64,000 nucleotides of DNA from Cocos nucifera (GCA_006176705.1 QRFJ01000022.1:2259161-2323160), one strand, 5' to 3'; positions 44,883 through 56,561 are shown, counted from the first letter of the stretch. Made by a program: numbers and translations. The notes: generated by a model not told the origin, from the sequence alone.

Positions 44883-47567
44883 ATGGATTTTCTTTCCCTC
44901 TATCAATTGGCCAAGATCCAGTCGATCGTTTCGCTCTTTAGAAATTTTTATACCTTTGAGCGCCATCCTTTCGCGAAGGACTGGTGGTACTTTTTTTCCC
45001 AATTCGATAAAAAGGGGTTATTGAAAGGTGCCCCTTCTTTCATTCATAACTGAAAGAAAAAGTATTTTTTTTGTATATTATCCAATCCTGCCATTAGATC
45101 TTCCTCCTTTGGGTTATATTAAGGAGTCAGTTCGTCGGGCTCCTAGCTTAGACGGAATCGACCTTGATTCCTCCAATAAATTCAAAGCATACCAAACTCT
45201 TCTCCTTTCCATCCTTCTGAAAGAACAGATGTTGTTCAATCTGGGTTTGAGTCACCTCGACTCTGCTGGTATATTTTTTACTTTTTGAATTCATATGGTC
45301 TTGCACATGTGTATTGCCACTGACCATACTTCTTTTTCTGTTGTAGAAATGTATACTAAAGCCGCCGAAATACTTACCAAAGGGCTTTATACCAAGAAGA
45401 AAAAAGGAAAGGCATCAAGCGATAGCTCAAAGAGGACGAAGGTCGGCGCTTCCAGCTCCGCAGTCCCCACCTCCACTATCGCTGCATCTGAGGTCATCGC
45501 CAGCACCGAAGTTGCCTTAACTGTCGAGGCCGGCACTGCTGGCACGAGCTCCATGCCTCCCATACCCTCGGGTCCTTCCAGTGGGGATCGGGCTTCGAAG
45601 CTCTTTGTCGAGGGAGAGATAGGGGAAGGAAGGAAAAAAAAGAAAGCTGCTGCCAAGACATCCCGTAAGGCTCGTCTTAGCGGGCTAGATGGCGACAGCG
45701 ATGAACGAGGGGAGGATCCCTTCGATAATCTAGAGATCATCCAGAATTTAACCGACAGATTTGTCATGCTGGAGGTGGTGGACCACATGGTCGACCTTGA
45801 TCCACAATAGCTCATTTGGAGTTTCCTTGGAACCATCCTCAAGATAACTGCTCCATCGCTCGACCTTTCTGCTCCTCTCTTTTCTTTTCCTTCCCTCTTT
45901 ATTTTTTTTTTAATATCGATTATTTGTTACAATTGGATCATCAAATGCTTGCCTACATCAAGAGGGCGCATCGTTAGGAGACGGAAGCACCGAAAGTCCA
46001 GGAGGACCTTTGAGCCGAGATCCATCGACTTTAAGGAAAGGTCGTTGAGGTTGAGCACCTTACGGAGGAGAAGACGGCAAAAATCGAAAGTCTCCAGGGC
46101 ACGCTTCAGAAGGAGTTCATCTTGGCTGGACTTAAGGCCGCACTAGCCCTGGAGGAGGAGAGGAAGAAGGAAGCCGAGAATAAGGTCATCGAACTGGAGG
46201 TCTGAATGGCGGAGTCGATCTCGGAGGTGATGACCCAGGCCATGGAGGAGTTCAAGACTTCTTCCGAGATGAGGAACCTGAACGTCGAATTTGGTCAGGA
46301 GGCGTTCATCAAGGGTTTCGAGCTTTGCGAAGGTAGGATGGTTTGGAGGTTTTCCGAACTCGACTTTGGATTTTTGGAGGAGGAGGACGACGTAGAAGCG
46401 GGACCATTTAATGCTGTAGTCGATCTTTCCTTCATCGAGCTCGTGTCCTGTCTATTCGAACCTACCGCAGAAGTGCCCGAGCCAGTTCGAGCATCCAAGG
46501 CAACCGAGAGCACTCCTGCCCCACCTTCCGCTGTTCCTTCCGAGGTTGAAATCCTCGAGTAGTTATACATTTTGCTTCTTTTCTTTTTTTTTTACTTTAT
46601 ACTCAAAATTTTTGATTAAATAAAAGTAAATTTCTGAATTTCTTTTTATCTATACCTTTGAGCATTTTTTATATCTCGAATGCAGTCTCCCATCGATGCT
46701 GATCCATTGTCTCAGGGGGTTTTCCTGAAACCCTTAATAAAAGGCCTGAAGAAGAAAATCCATCTACTGAAGAAGAAGTTAAAGAAGATAGAGAACAACT
46801 TTCAAGCTTTATGGAAGAATGCTTCGGAGGTGATCAAAAAGGTCACTCGCCTCTGAAACTTGCACATGAAAGACTCCACTAGTTTCAGTATTCAGAAGGG
46901 GAGCTTCGAGAGGGAGTTGGCTGAACTTCAGAAGAATGCAAGCGACAAATCCTGGGTGTTGACGGCGAAGATCGGCTCCCTTGAAACTCAACTCAAAGCG
47001 ACAAAGGAGAAAATTCAACTTCTAAAGGGGAGCTCGTCGTGGTCCTCCAATAAGACGCAATTTGAGTGAGACTGATCGACGAAGTTCTCCGTACTCCAAA
47101 AGCAGCTGCACGATACTGAGCTCACATATGAGACTTACCGATTGAATTGGAGTGGTAGAATGTTCACGTTAGAACAAAAGCTTTGTGCCTCCAACAACGA
47201 AGTAGTTGGGCTTCAGCGGTAACTTGATGATGGCTTTCGGGCTGGTACAAGCAGGGAGGTTGAGGAGGTTGCCTCCTTGAGAAGGATCATTGGTGAGCTC
47301 TAGGAGTCGGTTGGTGTGGAAAAGGCTGAGGTGCAGTGGCTAAAGCTTGAGCTGGCTTGTGAGCGTCAGGCTACCAAGGATGCAGAGGTCAAGTCTGAGG
47401 TCCTAAGGAGGAGGCTGCGAGAGACTGAGGAGAATTACCACCAAGTCAACAGGATGTTCCGCGATAACACGATGAAGCGAAGGAAGCTCGAGGACGAGGT
47501 CGATCATCTTAAGAAATCTTTGGTAATGGCCACTAGCCCGAAGTCTGAGGAGTCTGGCCCTTCTTAA
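44883..47567 (+). pseudogene. Antisense ORF of gypsy E3 (Transposase_28-like plus coiled coil), decayed
   Basis: On the strand opposite to pol, the ATG at 44883 opens MDFLSLYQLAKIQSIVS, then YTFERHPFAKDWWYF, and in a shifted frame LPLDLPPLGYIKESVRR and KEQMLFNLGLSHLDSA. This resembles the plant 'putative gypsy type transposon' domain (Pfam PF04195). A GT-AG intron at 45269-45346 joins DSA to EMYTKAAEIL. A Ser/Ala/Thr-rich, lysine-rich linker follows (to 45810), then charged coiled-coil segments (AALALEEERKKEAENKVIELEV; 46206-46562), and a second coiled-coil block (46683-47567) ending KLEDEVDHLKKS. Several stops (for example near 45049, 45808, 46202, 47067) break it. Tat-lineage plant elements are known to carry such antisense ORFs; the function is unknown. 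AATAAAA at about 47653 could be its poly(A) signal. Confidence 0.75.
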
Positions 47568-47924
47568 AATTTTGGTGGCCTTTTTCTTTCTCTCTCTTCT
47601 TTTTTTTATTGGTGTAATTGATCTCGTTAACCTATGTTTTGCATGTAATGAACTTACTTTCATAATAAAATGGTACCTTTCTATTATTTTTGCTTCGCAC
47701 GGATTCAAGGCTTGCTCGCGGCTTTACTTTTTTCACTTTATTTTTCTTTGCATTGTCTTCTCATGAGATGCTTGTTGTAGATGCCGAGCTAAGATATCTT
47801 CTGCAAACCAGGATAGGGTTCCACTTTTCGTATTTGACATAGTTAGATTGTCGTAGAAAGAACACGTATAAAGATTCTCTGCCGACTTCTTTTTTCTCCT
47901 CATCGGTCCTGATTTTTGCTCACG

Positions 47925-48860
47925 TTAAGATGAGGTTTTTTTTCTGTTCCTAACATGGCTTGTGGGGGCATGTTTGGGCTATTGGTAAGACCTCTCTTCC
48001 CATCTCATCTTTGTTTAACGAGATCTTTGACTTTGCTTACACTAGGATGAGGTTCTCCTCTTATTTCTAATGGGCTATAGGAGCACATTAGGGCCATTGG
48101 TAGGGCCAATTCCCTCCATCTCATCTTAATTTAACAAGGCATTCGATCTTGCTCACATTAGGATGAGGTTCTCCTCCTGATCCTAACAGATTATAGGGGT
48201 ACATCAGGATTATTGGCAGGACCTCTTTCCTCATCTCATCTTAACTTAACGAGGTCTTCGATCTTGCTCACGTTAGGATGAGGTTCTTCTTCTGTTCCTA
48301 ACGGACCGTAGAAGCACGTTAGGGCCATTGGCAGGGCCTCTTTTCTCATCTTGTCTTAATTTAATGATGCCTTCGATCTTGTTCACGTTAGGACGGAGTT
48401 CTTCTCCTATTCCTAATGGACTATAGGGGCACATTAGGACCGTTGGCAGGGCCTCTCCCCTCATCTCATCTTAACTTAATGAGGCCTTCGACCTTGCGCA
48501 CGTTAGGACGAGGTTCTCCTCCTGTTCCTAATGGATCGTAGGGGCATGTTAGAGTCGTTAATAGGGCCTCTCCTCTCATCTCGTCTTAATTTAACGAGGC
48601 CTTCGACCTTGCTCACGTTAGGACAAGGTTCTCCTCTTATTCCTAATGGACTGTAGGGGCACGTTAGGGCCATTGGTAGGGCCTCTTTCCTCATCTTATC
48701 TTAATTTAACGAGGCCTTTGACCTTGCTCACGTTAGGATAAAATTGTTCTTCTATTTCTAATGGACCATAGGAACACGTTAGGGCCATTAGCAGGGCCTC
48801 TCTCCTTATTTCTTCTTAATTTAACGAGGCCTTCGATTTTGCTCATGTTAGGGATGACTA
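47925..48860 (-). repeat. 115-bp tandem array of E3 (about 8 units)
   Basis: The reverse complement of the E1/E2 unit, seen on the plus strand as AACGAGGCCTTCGACCTTGC, CACGTTAGGACGAGGTTCTC, GGGGCACGTTAGGGCC and GGCAGGGCCTCTC. Units recur every 115-117 bases. It lies between the integrase end and the antisense ORF. Confidence 0.92.
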
Positions 48861-49002
48861 CTTTTGGTTGCTTCAGAAAGTTATTTATTATTTCCTATCA
48901 TCACGTAATTTTTACACTAAGAAATAATAATATTAGAATAAAAAAAAATTTATTGAAGGAAAGTTACTGGTAATACATTCTTAGGTTTTCAGAATTCCAA
49001 GG

Positions 49003-50870
49003 TCACGGGAGAGTTGTTCCTCCGAGCTCCTTCAAGCAATATATTTTGGGTCGGACGACCTCCTCTACTTCATACGGACCTTTCCAATTCGAAACGAGCT
49101 TTCCTTGATTCTGAGGTTGTAAAACAGCTGCTCGTCGAAGTACTAAATCCATCACTTTGAATATTTTGTCTTTGACTTTTAAGTTATAGTAGCGAGCTAG
49201 CTTTTGCCCGTAGGCTGCCATCCGAACTTGAACTTATTTTTATTTTTCCTCCAACAGGTCGAGGTTAATCTTGAGGTTCGGTGAGTTTTGCTGCTCATTG
49301 AATACCACAACTCGTGTTGATGAAAGTTTGAGTTCTATTGGGATGACCGCTTCTGTTCCAAAAGCTAAGGCAAATGGAGTCTCCCTAGTTGGCAATCTTT
49401 AGATAGTTCGGGATGAATCTCAACCTTGGATCTTGATCGAGAGCTGCATCTACCGTTCGTCAGCGCACGAGTTTCAGTCGTTCGATCAAATCCCAGTAAA
49501 AGGTGCCCGTCGAAGCAGGTAAAATTTTCAGATTGCCCTCTATAGACCATACGCGAGTCCGATGTTGCATGGACAGATGCTTTCTTTAGCCAATCGAAGC
49601 ATGCTTCTCCATATGAAATCTTTGAAATACCCTTCATAATGGTCCACCATGCGCCGCAAAAATACTGACGTCAGTGGATCGGTCTGAGTGCAGTCAAGTC
49701 GGGTAGTCTGCTGAGCCAATTTTTCTGAACCGATTTGAATCGGACCGGCTTCTCTTTTTTTTTTATTTTCTTTGAAATTCAATTTCGGACTCATTTGAAG
49801 TCCATTTTGCTTGAAATTTATTTCATCTGAGCCAGAAAAATAAGATCTTCATATTGATGGCCTTCTTTTCTACATAAGATTAACAAAAATATTAATTTTT
49901 TAAAAAATAGATTAATTTATTTTATAATTTAATATTTTTATTAGTATATTTTTATCACTTATCATTCGGTATGCTTAGAGCATATGATAGAGTTTATCTG
50001 CCAAAGTCTCCTTTGTTCTTTCAAGTCTTACTTTGATACCTTGCAGCAGGATCCTATTTGTTACTTCGGCTTCTCCATTTGCTTGTGAATGGACGACAGT
50101 CGTAAAATGATGGAAGATATTCAGATCCTCATAGAATTTGATAAATCTTACTCCGACAAACTGTCGTCCATTATTTGTTATGAGAGTTTGAGACAAGTTA
50201 AACCTACGACGATCGACTTTCAGATGAAATTTCATACTTTTTCTTCAGTGATTTTTGCCAGAGGTTCAGTCTCGATCCATTTTGTAAAATAGTCTATCTC
50301 CATCAAAAAAAATTTTCATCGTCCGAATGCCATGAAAAAAAGTCTGAGTATGTCCATCCCCTACTGAATGAATGACCACGGGACGCTCAGTGGTGTAAGT
50401 TTGAAAGTTGGCTGCCTTTGAATATTTGCATTTATCTGATAGCGATCACATTTTTTGACATACTCTATAGAATCATGGTACAAGATTGGCCAATAGTATC
50501 TCTGTCGAAGTAATTCTTATGATAAGGATCTGGCTCCTACATGACTTTTATAAATTTTCTCATGCACTTTTCATAGTACAAAGTCAACCTCTGAAGGTCG
50601 AAGACATCTCAAGAGCGGTAGAGAATACGATCTTTTATACAGCTTGCCTTCATATAGAATATACCAAAAAACTTGATTTCTGAATTTTCGAGCTTCTTTC
50701 GGATCATGAGGAAGAGCTCCATCCTTGAGGTAAGCAACTAACAGGTTGATCCAGCTCGGCTCGTGCTCGACTTGCATCACAGACCGCGACTCCTTTGAGC
50801 TTGGGCACTTTAGAATTTTGAGAAATACTTCTTTGGGCAGTTTGACTAGGGCTAAAGTGGCCAATTTAGA
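49003..50870 (-). pseudogene. Integrase of E3, interrupted
   Basis: On the minus strand: the link to RNase H and zinc region (50864-50571: KLPKEVFLKILKCPSSKESR, EGKLYKRSYSLPLLRCL), then FTKWIETEPLAKITEEKVW (near 50290-50240) with the first core Asp region. Next come TLITNNGRQFVGVRF (core DNG motif mutated to NNG), FYEDLNIFHHFTTVVHSQAN and GEAEVTNRILLQGIK (core Glu). An insertion of about 575 bp (49966-49391) splits AYR from TRETPFALAFGTEAVIPIEL. The end (49221-49003) has MAAYGQKLARYYNLKVKDK and NWKGPYEVEEVVRPK (GPY/F module). The protein would insert the cDNA; the NNG change, stops and insertion disable it. Confidence 0.88.
49391..49966. other. Foreign ~575-bp insert inside the E3 integrase
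   Basis: The integrase frame is colinear on both sides (ADKLYHML...AYR and TRETPFALAFG) but is split by sequence that does not occur in E1. One end of the insert is very AT-rich (49860-49965); the other holds a minus-strand frame with no domain I recognise. No terminal repeats or target duplication are obvious, so it may be filler DNA or a short transposon fragment. Confidence 0.6.
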
Positions 50871-53387
50871 GAGAATGTTGGCTCGTGCATTTTCTGTCCT
50901 CGAAATCTATTGAATGCTAAAATTATCGAAGGTCGGAGTCAAGTTTTTTACTTTCTCAAGATATTTCATCATGCTTTCTTTGCGAGCTTCGTAACTATCA
51001 CTAACCTATTCGACCATCAATTAGAAATCACTGTAGGCTTGGAGCCAGTCTGCTTCTAACTCTTTTGCTATTTTTAACCCAGTGATCAAGGCTTCATATT
51101 CGGCCCATTATTAGTTGCGAAAAATTCGAAGCGTAGCGCATATTCGATGATGATCCTCTCGGGGTTAACCAAGTCCAACCTCACGCCTGCTCCAGCGGCA
51201 TTGGATGAACTAGCCACGTATAGGGTCCAAAAATCTTTGAAAAGATCGGCTCTCTCTTCGGAGGGGCTCGATTGTAACTATGGAATGTCGGTTTCATTCT
51301 GTTTAAGCTCGACTTCATCTGGAATGGTGCATTTTACTATAAAATCTATTAATATCTAGGTTTTGATCGACGGTCGAGGTTGATAGTTGATGTTAAATTC
51401 TGTAAGCTCGATTGCCCATTTTACGATTTTTTTGGAGGCATCCGTTCGATGAAGGACTGCTTTAATTGATTGATCTATGAGGACAGTTATGGTGTACCCC
51501 TGAAAGTAAGGTCAGAGTCTCTTGGCAGCAATTAGAAGAGAGTAAGTCAATTTTTCTAATTTAGAGTATCTAATCTCTATATCCCTCAGGATCCGACTTA
51601 TGTAGTAGATCGACTGCTGCACTTTCGTTTCTTCCTTAATCAGGACTGCTGTCAGGGTTGCTAGGGAGACTGCTAGATACAAGAATAATTCTTCTTTAGA
51701 CTTAGACTTTGCCAGCAGTGGGGGTGAGTCGAGGTAGTTTTTAAGCTCCTCAAATATCTATTGGCATTTTGCCGTCCAGCAGAAGCTCTTTGGCTGCTTA
51801 AGAACTTAAAAGAAGGACATGCATTGCTCGATCGATTTCAAGATGAAGTGATTTAAGGACGCCATTTTTTTCAGTCAGATGCTGAACTTCTTTAATTATT
51901 TTTGGAGTGGTCATCTTCTGAATAATCCAGATTTTCTCTGAATTCACCTCAATCTCGCACCTCGATACTATAAATCCCAAAAACTTTTTCGAGGTCACAC
52001 CGAAGACACACTTGATCGGGTTCAGCTTCATCTTATACTTCTTAAGTGCATTAAGGTCTCTTCAAGATCGACGATGTGATTTATTGAAGCTCGGCTCTTG
52101 ACGAGCATGTCATCCACGTATACCTCCATATTTCGATCGATCTGCTTCTTGAAGATTTTGTTGATCAGGTGCTGGTACGTTGTCCCTGCATTCTTAAGTC
52201 CAAAAGGCATAACCATATCACAGTAAAGATCACGGTCAGTAACAAAAGCAATTTTCTCCTCATCCTCTGGTGCCATCCAGATATGGTTGTAGCCAGAAAA
52301 GGCATCCATGAAGCTGAGAAGCTCGTGGCCTAAGGTTGCATCCATCAGTTGATCAATTATGGGCAAGGGGTAGCTATCTTTTGGACAGACTTTGTTCAGC
52401 TTTTTAAAGTCTATACATATCCTCCACCTGCCATTTGCCTTTTTGACGAGTACCACATTTGAACCAAGTTTGGGTAGTTAACTTTCTGAATGAATCCGAT
52501 CTTAAGGAGCTTGTCAACTTCTTCTGCAATTGCTTTCTGCCTCTCCAGAGTGTGGCTATGCATCTTCTCTTTTACTAGTCGATACTTGGGATCAGCAACC
52601 AACCGATGTTCCATGACCTCGACATCAATCCCCAGCATATCCATTAGGATCCAGGTAAAAACGTACGCATTCTTCCGAAGAAAGGCAATGAGTTGCTCTC
52701 GAACCTTATCCCCTAAGTTGGAGTCGATCTGCACAGTGTGCCCTGCATTCCCGTCATCCAAGGGTACGGTATAAGATCTTCCATAGGCTCATCTTGCTCC
52801 TCTGTAAGGTCATCGCGGACATTTAGTCCATCAATAGGATAAAGATCGGGCTAGATGTTTTTCTGTAGGGCCATGGAGTAATAGTACTTTGCCAAGGTCT
52901 GGTCTCCTCTGATCTCTCTAATTTCATAGTTCGTCGAAAACTTCACCTTTAAGTAATAAATTGATACCACAGCTTGGAGTGCGTTCAAACCAGATCGGCC
53001 AAGAATAGCATTATAGATAGATGGAGCTTTTATGACTAAAAAATTGACCTATGCTTTGGCCAGTCTTGGGTGTTGCCCTACAGCCACAATTAGAGTTATT
53101 ATACCCTCAACTGGCACGACATTACCAGGCACGACATTACCAGTAAAGCCTACCAATGGGGAGTTCATAGGTTTCAAGTGATTATTAGATAAAGACATTT
53201 TTAAGAAAGCATCGTAAAATAAAACATCAGCAGAGTTTCCATTATCTACCAGAACGCGACATACATCATAATCAGCAATGTTTAAAGAGATTACAACCAC
53301 GTTATTGTGCGGGAACTGAACCTTTTGGACATCCTCGTTGGTGAAAGCAATGGGCTCCTCAGTTCTTCGCCTCTTCTCGGGCTCCAC
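50871..53387 (-). pseudogene. Protease, reverse transcriptase and RNase H of E3
   Basis: Protease: RVLVDNGNSADVLFYDAFLK near 53250-53190. A connector follows, then RT from VLVKKANGRWRICIDFKKLN (52450) through LPIIDQLMDATLGHELLSF and MDAFSGYNHI to MPFGLKNAGTTYQHL and the catalytic MEVYVDDMLVKS (near 52120-52090), then MKLNPIKCVFGV and KFLGFIVS. RNase H lies at about 51650-50880, with YASSSNAAGAGVRL-type and EYEALITGLKIAKELE motifs. A 15-base tandem duplication (GGCACGACATTACCA twice, near 53116-53145) adds five residues to protease. Frames are broken near 52030, 51800, 51110 and elsewhere, so no full polyprotein can be made. Confidence 0.88.
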
Positions 53388-54947
53388 TGATCTGCTAGCC
53401 TCCTTTCGCCAAAGTCCCCCAAAGATGGTGTTGATGATGCCGAGGGATGGCCGATCTGCCTACTGCTCCTTCCTTCTTGGCAGTTTCGATGGTGGTGGCA
53501 CCCTGAGCCGATCTTTTCATTCTTCAGACCGACATCATAAGAATCGATCGAGCCTGCCTCATCTGATGAGCTCCTCGATCTCGTCTTGAAGCTGGATATA
53601 TTTTTCGATATCATGACCATGATCACGATGGTAGAGGTAGAACTTGTTTGGATTGCATTTGTCAGGATGGGAGCGCATCCTTTTCGGCCTTGGCAGCTGC
53701 TCCTTGATCTCCATCAGTACTTGAGTTTTTGGAGCGTTGAGAGGGGCATAGTTGTGGAACCTTCGGAGGGGGGAGCCCCGCCGTGCCTTTCTGTCAGAGC
53801 TTCCCTGCTTTCGAGTTCGGAGAGGGGTTCGGGCTCGCTTGTACTTAGGGAGAGTTCAGAAGCACGATCGAGCTTCACTCGACTTTTCTTCCTCAGCGGG
53901 CCTATCCGACTCGTCCATTCGCCACTCTCCAATGGCTTCATTATCCTTGGCCTTAAAGGCCTCTTCTGCTCAGGCATATCCTTCAGCCTTAGCCAACATA
54001 TCGGCAAAATTTCTGGGATGCTTCTTCTCTAGGAAGAATAGCAGATTGTTCTTTTGAATGCCGTCTTTTAGTGCGGCCATAGCGATAGACTGGTCCAAAT
54101 TCTGGACTTTCAAGCTAACCGTTGACATAAGCTCAGATGAATTCTCTTTCTTGCTGCTTGATGTTGATGAGGGATTCCAAACCTCACCTAGGACATCAAC
54201 TATTGACAAAATAAGCCGCAAATTGGTGGCTTATCTAGACGAAAGAGAAGATGGTACTCGACTTGAGGGCCGAGTACCGGTTCCTGACTGCTCCCTTCAA
54301 GGTGGATAGGAAGGCTCGATAGAGAATGACATCTGGTGCGTCATGGAGCAATATCATCGTTCGAAAGGCCTTCAGATGGTCGATCAGATTGATAGTCCCG
54401 TCGTAGCTCTCGAATTGAGAAAGCTTGAAGTTCGGCGGGATAGATTTCTATATGATACAGTAAGAGAAAGGAGGGTTGGTACAGATATCATTACCGTAGA
54501 AGGAGAGAGCACAGAGAAGTTTCTCGATCCATCGGTTCATCTCCTATAGTTTCTGCTGATTGTGGATCTCCAAGATCTTCTAACTGAACAAGGATAAAGT
54601 CCCTCTAGGGATAGAGTTATGATCAGAGTAGGGACTCTCGGCCCTTTGCTTTTTCTTTTCAGAGGTCACCGACCGGCTAGCTCGAGTCGGTCGTCCCCAG
54701 ATCAGATCATGGGGCTCCAGAGAAGCCTACTCCAGTCGAATTGACGTCGGAGGCTGCTGCTGTCGCATGGCCTACACCACTTTCGTGAGGCCGCAAACTT
54801 ACTGGACCAGCAAGTTGAACTACTCCGCATCCACTATTGCTATAGGTAGAGCTTGAATTATCGAGATGAAACAAGGGCGAGCAGGTCTGGATGGGATCTG
54901 ACCGCGGAGATCGTTGACCATCGGGTTGAAGCCTTCTTGGGGGACAT
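53388..54947 (-). pseudogene. gag of E3, decayed
   Basis: On the minus strand the start ATG at 54947 gives MSPKKASTRW, equivalent to MPPRR in E0. The Retrotrans_gag core is seen in pieces: HDAPDVILYRAFLSTLK (near 54340-54290), NRYSALKSSTIFSF, VQNLDQSIAMAALKDG (54110-54065), LLFFLEKKHPRNFADMLAK. Then LNAPKTQVLMEIKEQLP (near 53730-53680) and FYLYHRDHGHDIEKYIQLQ (near 53640-53580) lead into pol. In-frame stops are frequent (for example where Trp or Gln codons stand in E0), in line with C-to-T decay. Confidence 0.87.
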
Positions 54948-55054
54948 CCATTTCAGGAAGGAAAATTTTAGAGAAGAAGAGAGATCTTCGTTGAGCATTC
55001 CTTTAAGAATAAGAAAACCTCAAAAGGCAGAGGCCCTTCCTCTAGTATCAATTC

Positions 55055-55851
55055 TGTTGGTGCGAAATCTAGTTGTCATCAAAGAAGTACTGGAGTTGGA
55101 GAAGATGAGGTTGCCGCCGATGACCTGCAAAATAAGTCTCGTCCAGAGTCGGGAGTGGCGGCTCCGGCAAGACCCTCCAACGATCAAGTCAACTCTTTCG
55201 GCCAATAGAAATGGAGTGCTCAGTCAAAAAAGTTGTAGAATCTTGGAAAGAAAAAGTGAGCCTGAAAAAAAATGTATCTGGATGGTTTTTTTATAGCTCC
55301 AGAGCCTGTAACAAACTGATAGCGATAACCGTAACCGTCTGCTAGTAGGCCGCTCGGGACCATGTGAAGTTTATTACGAAGTTCGAAGGAGTAGACGTCA
55401 GCTGGTGATGAACTTTGAGCTATATCAATTTTAAAGGAGTTCGGACTCTTCTGAGGTAGTCTGTGTGTAGGTTAGTTCATGCCGTGTATGGGATCAGATT
55501 CATGTAGATGAGGATATCTTTTTGGGTGACTGTCGGAAGTTCAGTCAGAAGAAGTTCAAAAATTCTGTAACCGGAGAAACCTTGAAGGAAGTCTATCGGA
55601 GATATCTAAAAGTGGATTTGCTAAAAGAATCTAGAAGTAGATCTGTTGGAAGAATCTATATGCAGATCTTTTGGAGGAAAGATTCGAGGAAAAATTTATC
55701 TAATGAAAGAATTCAACTGCTGGAGAGGTCTGAAAGGAGCTCGGCTGCTTAAGAGGTCCGAAAGAAATTTGAAAGAAGCTCAATTGCTAGAGATGTTAAA
55801 AAAAAGTTTGGCTGCTGAAAAAATTTCAAAAGAAAGAATTCGCGATCGAAG
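55055..55851 (-). repeat. 5' LTR of gypsy E3, truncated
   Basis: It aligns with 43347-44258 from TGTTGGTGCGAAATCT to GAATTCGCGATCGAAG, where it stops at 55851. The final 90 or so bases present in the other LTR (through to TATCCCCAATA) are missing and PPR sequence begins at once. The outer LTR end was therefore deleted after insertion, which also explains the absence of a target-site duplication. Confidence 0.88.
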
Positions 55852-56550
55852 GCAATGAGAGCATTCCAACTGCATTATAAGTACCAAAGCCCAGTTTCAT
55901 CATACCCTGATGAATTTGTTCGCCTTAAGAAACACTGCCGAGAAAGTTTAGGAATCCGGCTTAACTCATGAATACTACATCTCCCGGGGAAAATTGATGC
56001 TTTCATCGAAATCACCAACCTCTGCATCCTCTTTAAATAATAGATTCCAAGAAAAAATGCGACTTTTGGAGGAACTCCGATCAAAACCCTTCTTCCTTCC
56101 CTCAAATCGCCACATTTAACGTACGCAAAGACCCGTTTTAAACCAAAAGAGTTTCAACTTGGATACTAGAGGAGGACATGACACCGTGAACTTTGCTTCC
56201 GTAGGCTAACGATCCGATCTCGGCGTATAGCTGCAGAAAAGAGAAAACAAATTCTCCGAATTGGAGTAATCAATCCACCGAATTGGTGTCATAAATCAAC
56301 TCATGGCCTCTTTTAGCCCGTCCGTTCGGCAAAACTTCTGGATTTCGTCATTAAGATCAGTCCGCCGCTTCTCATAGATTGAAGTGGGGGCACTCGTAAT
56401 GGTTCCCCAGGACTCCGAACTCCGCAGAGAAAGCTGGGATTTTGAAGAGGATGGGAGTTTAGAGAGGCTCCGGTGGTATTTCCGCTTCGACGGAGATGAA
56501 GAGCTAAGGAACGGGGGAGCCACTGGCGCCATTGCCGAGGGAAGAAGTTA
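55852..56550 (-). pseudogene. DOT4: DOT4-like PPR gene, 5' half (decayed)
   Basis: On the minus strand the ATG at 56532 opens MAPVAPPFLSSSSPSKRKY, a Ser/Pro-rich probable organelle-targeting region, then TDLNDEIQKFCRTDGLKEAMS. A stop follows, then, after frameshifts, LQLYAEIGSLAYGSKVHGVMSS (near 56240-56175), CGDLREGRRVLIGVPPKVAFF (near 56115-56060) and SWNALIA-like sequence. These match the opening PPR motifs of a PLS-type PPR protein. At 55852 it is cut by the E3 LTR; the sequence resumes at 43345. The middle of the gene is missing, presumably lost with the LTR end. Confidence 0.8.
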
Positions 56551-56561
56551 TGGATTAGAAC

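Larger units (their letters stand above)
43347..55851 (-). mobile_element. Gypsy element E3 (Tat-like, near full length, decayed)
   Basis: Minus-strand element inserted in the PPR gene. In transcription order: 5' LTR (55851-55055, missing about its first 90 bases), primer site (ATTGATACTAGAGGAAGG, minus strand near 55053), gag from 54947, protease, RT, RNase H, integrase, a 115-bp repeat array, an antisense ORF region and a 3' LTR (44258-43347). It is the only copy here with all pol domains and so shows the layout of the autonomous family. Stops, frameshifts and a ~575-bp insertion in integrase (about 49391-49966) make it inactive. In the first 150 bases the two LTRs differ at about 21 sites by eye, all transitions. 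Confidence 0.92.
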
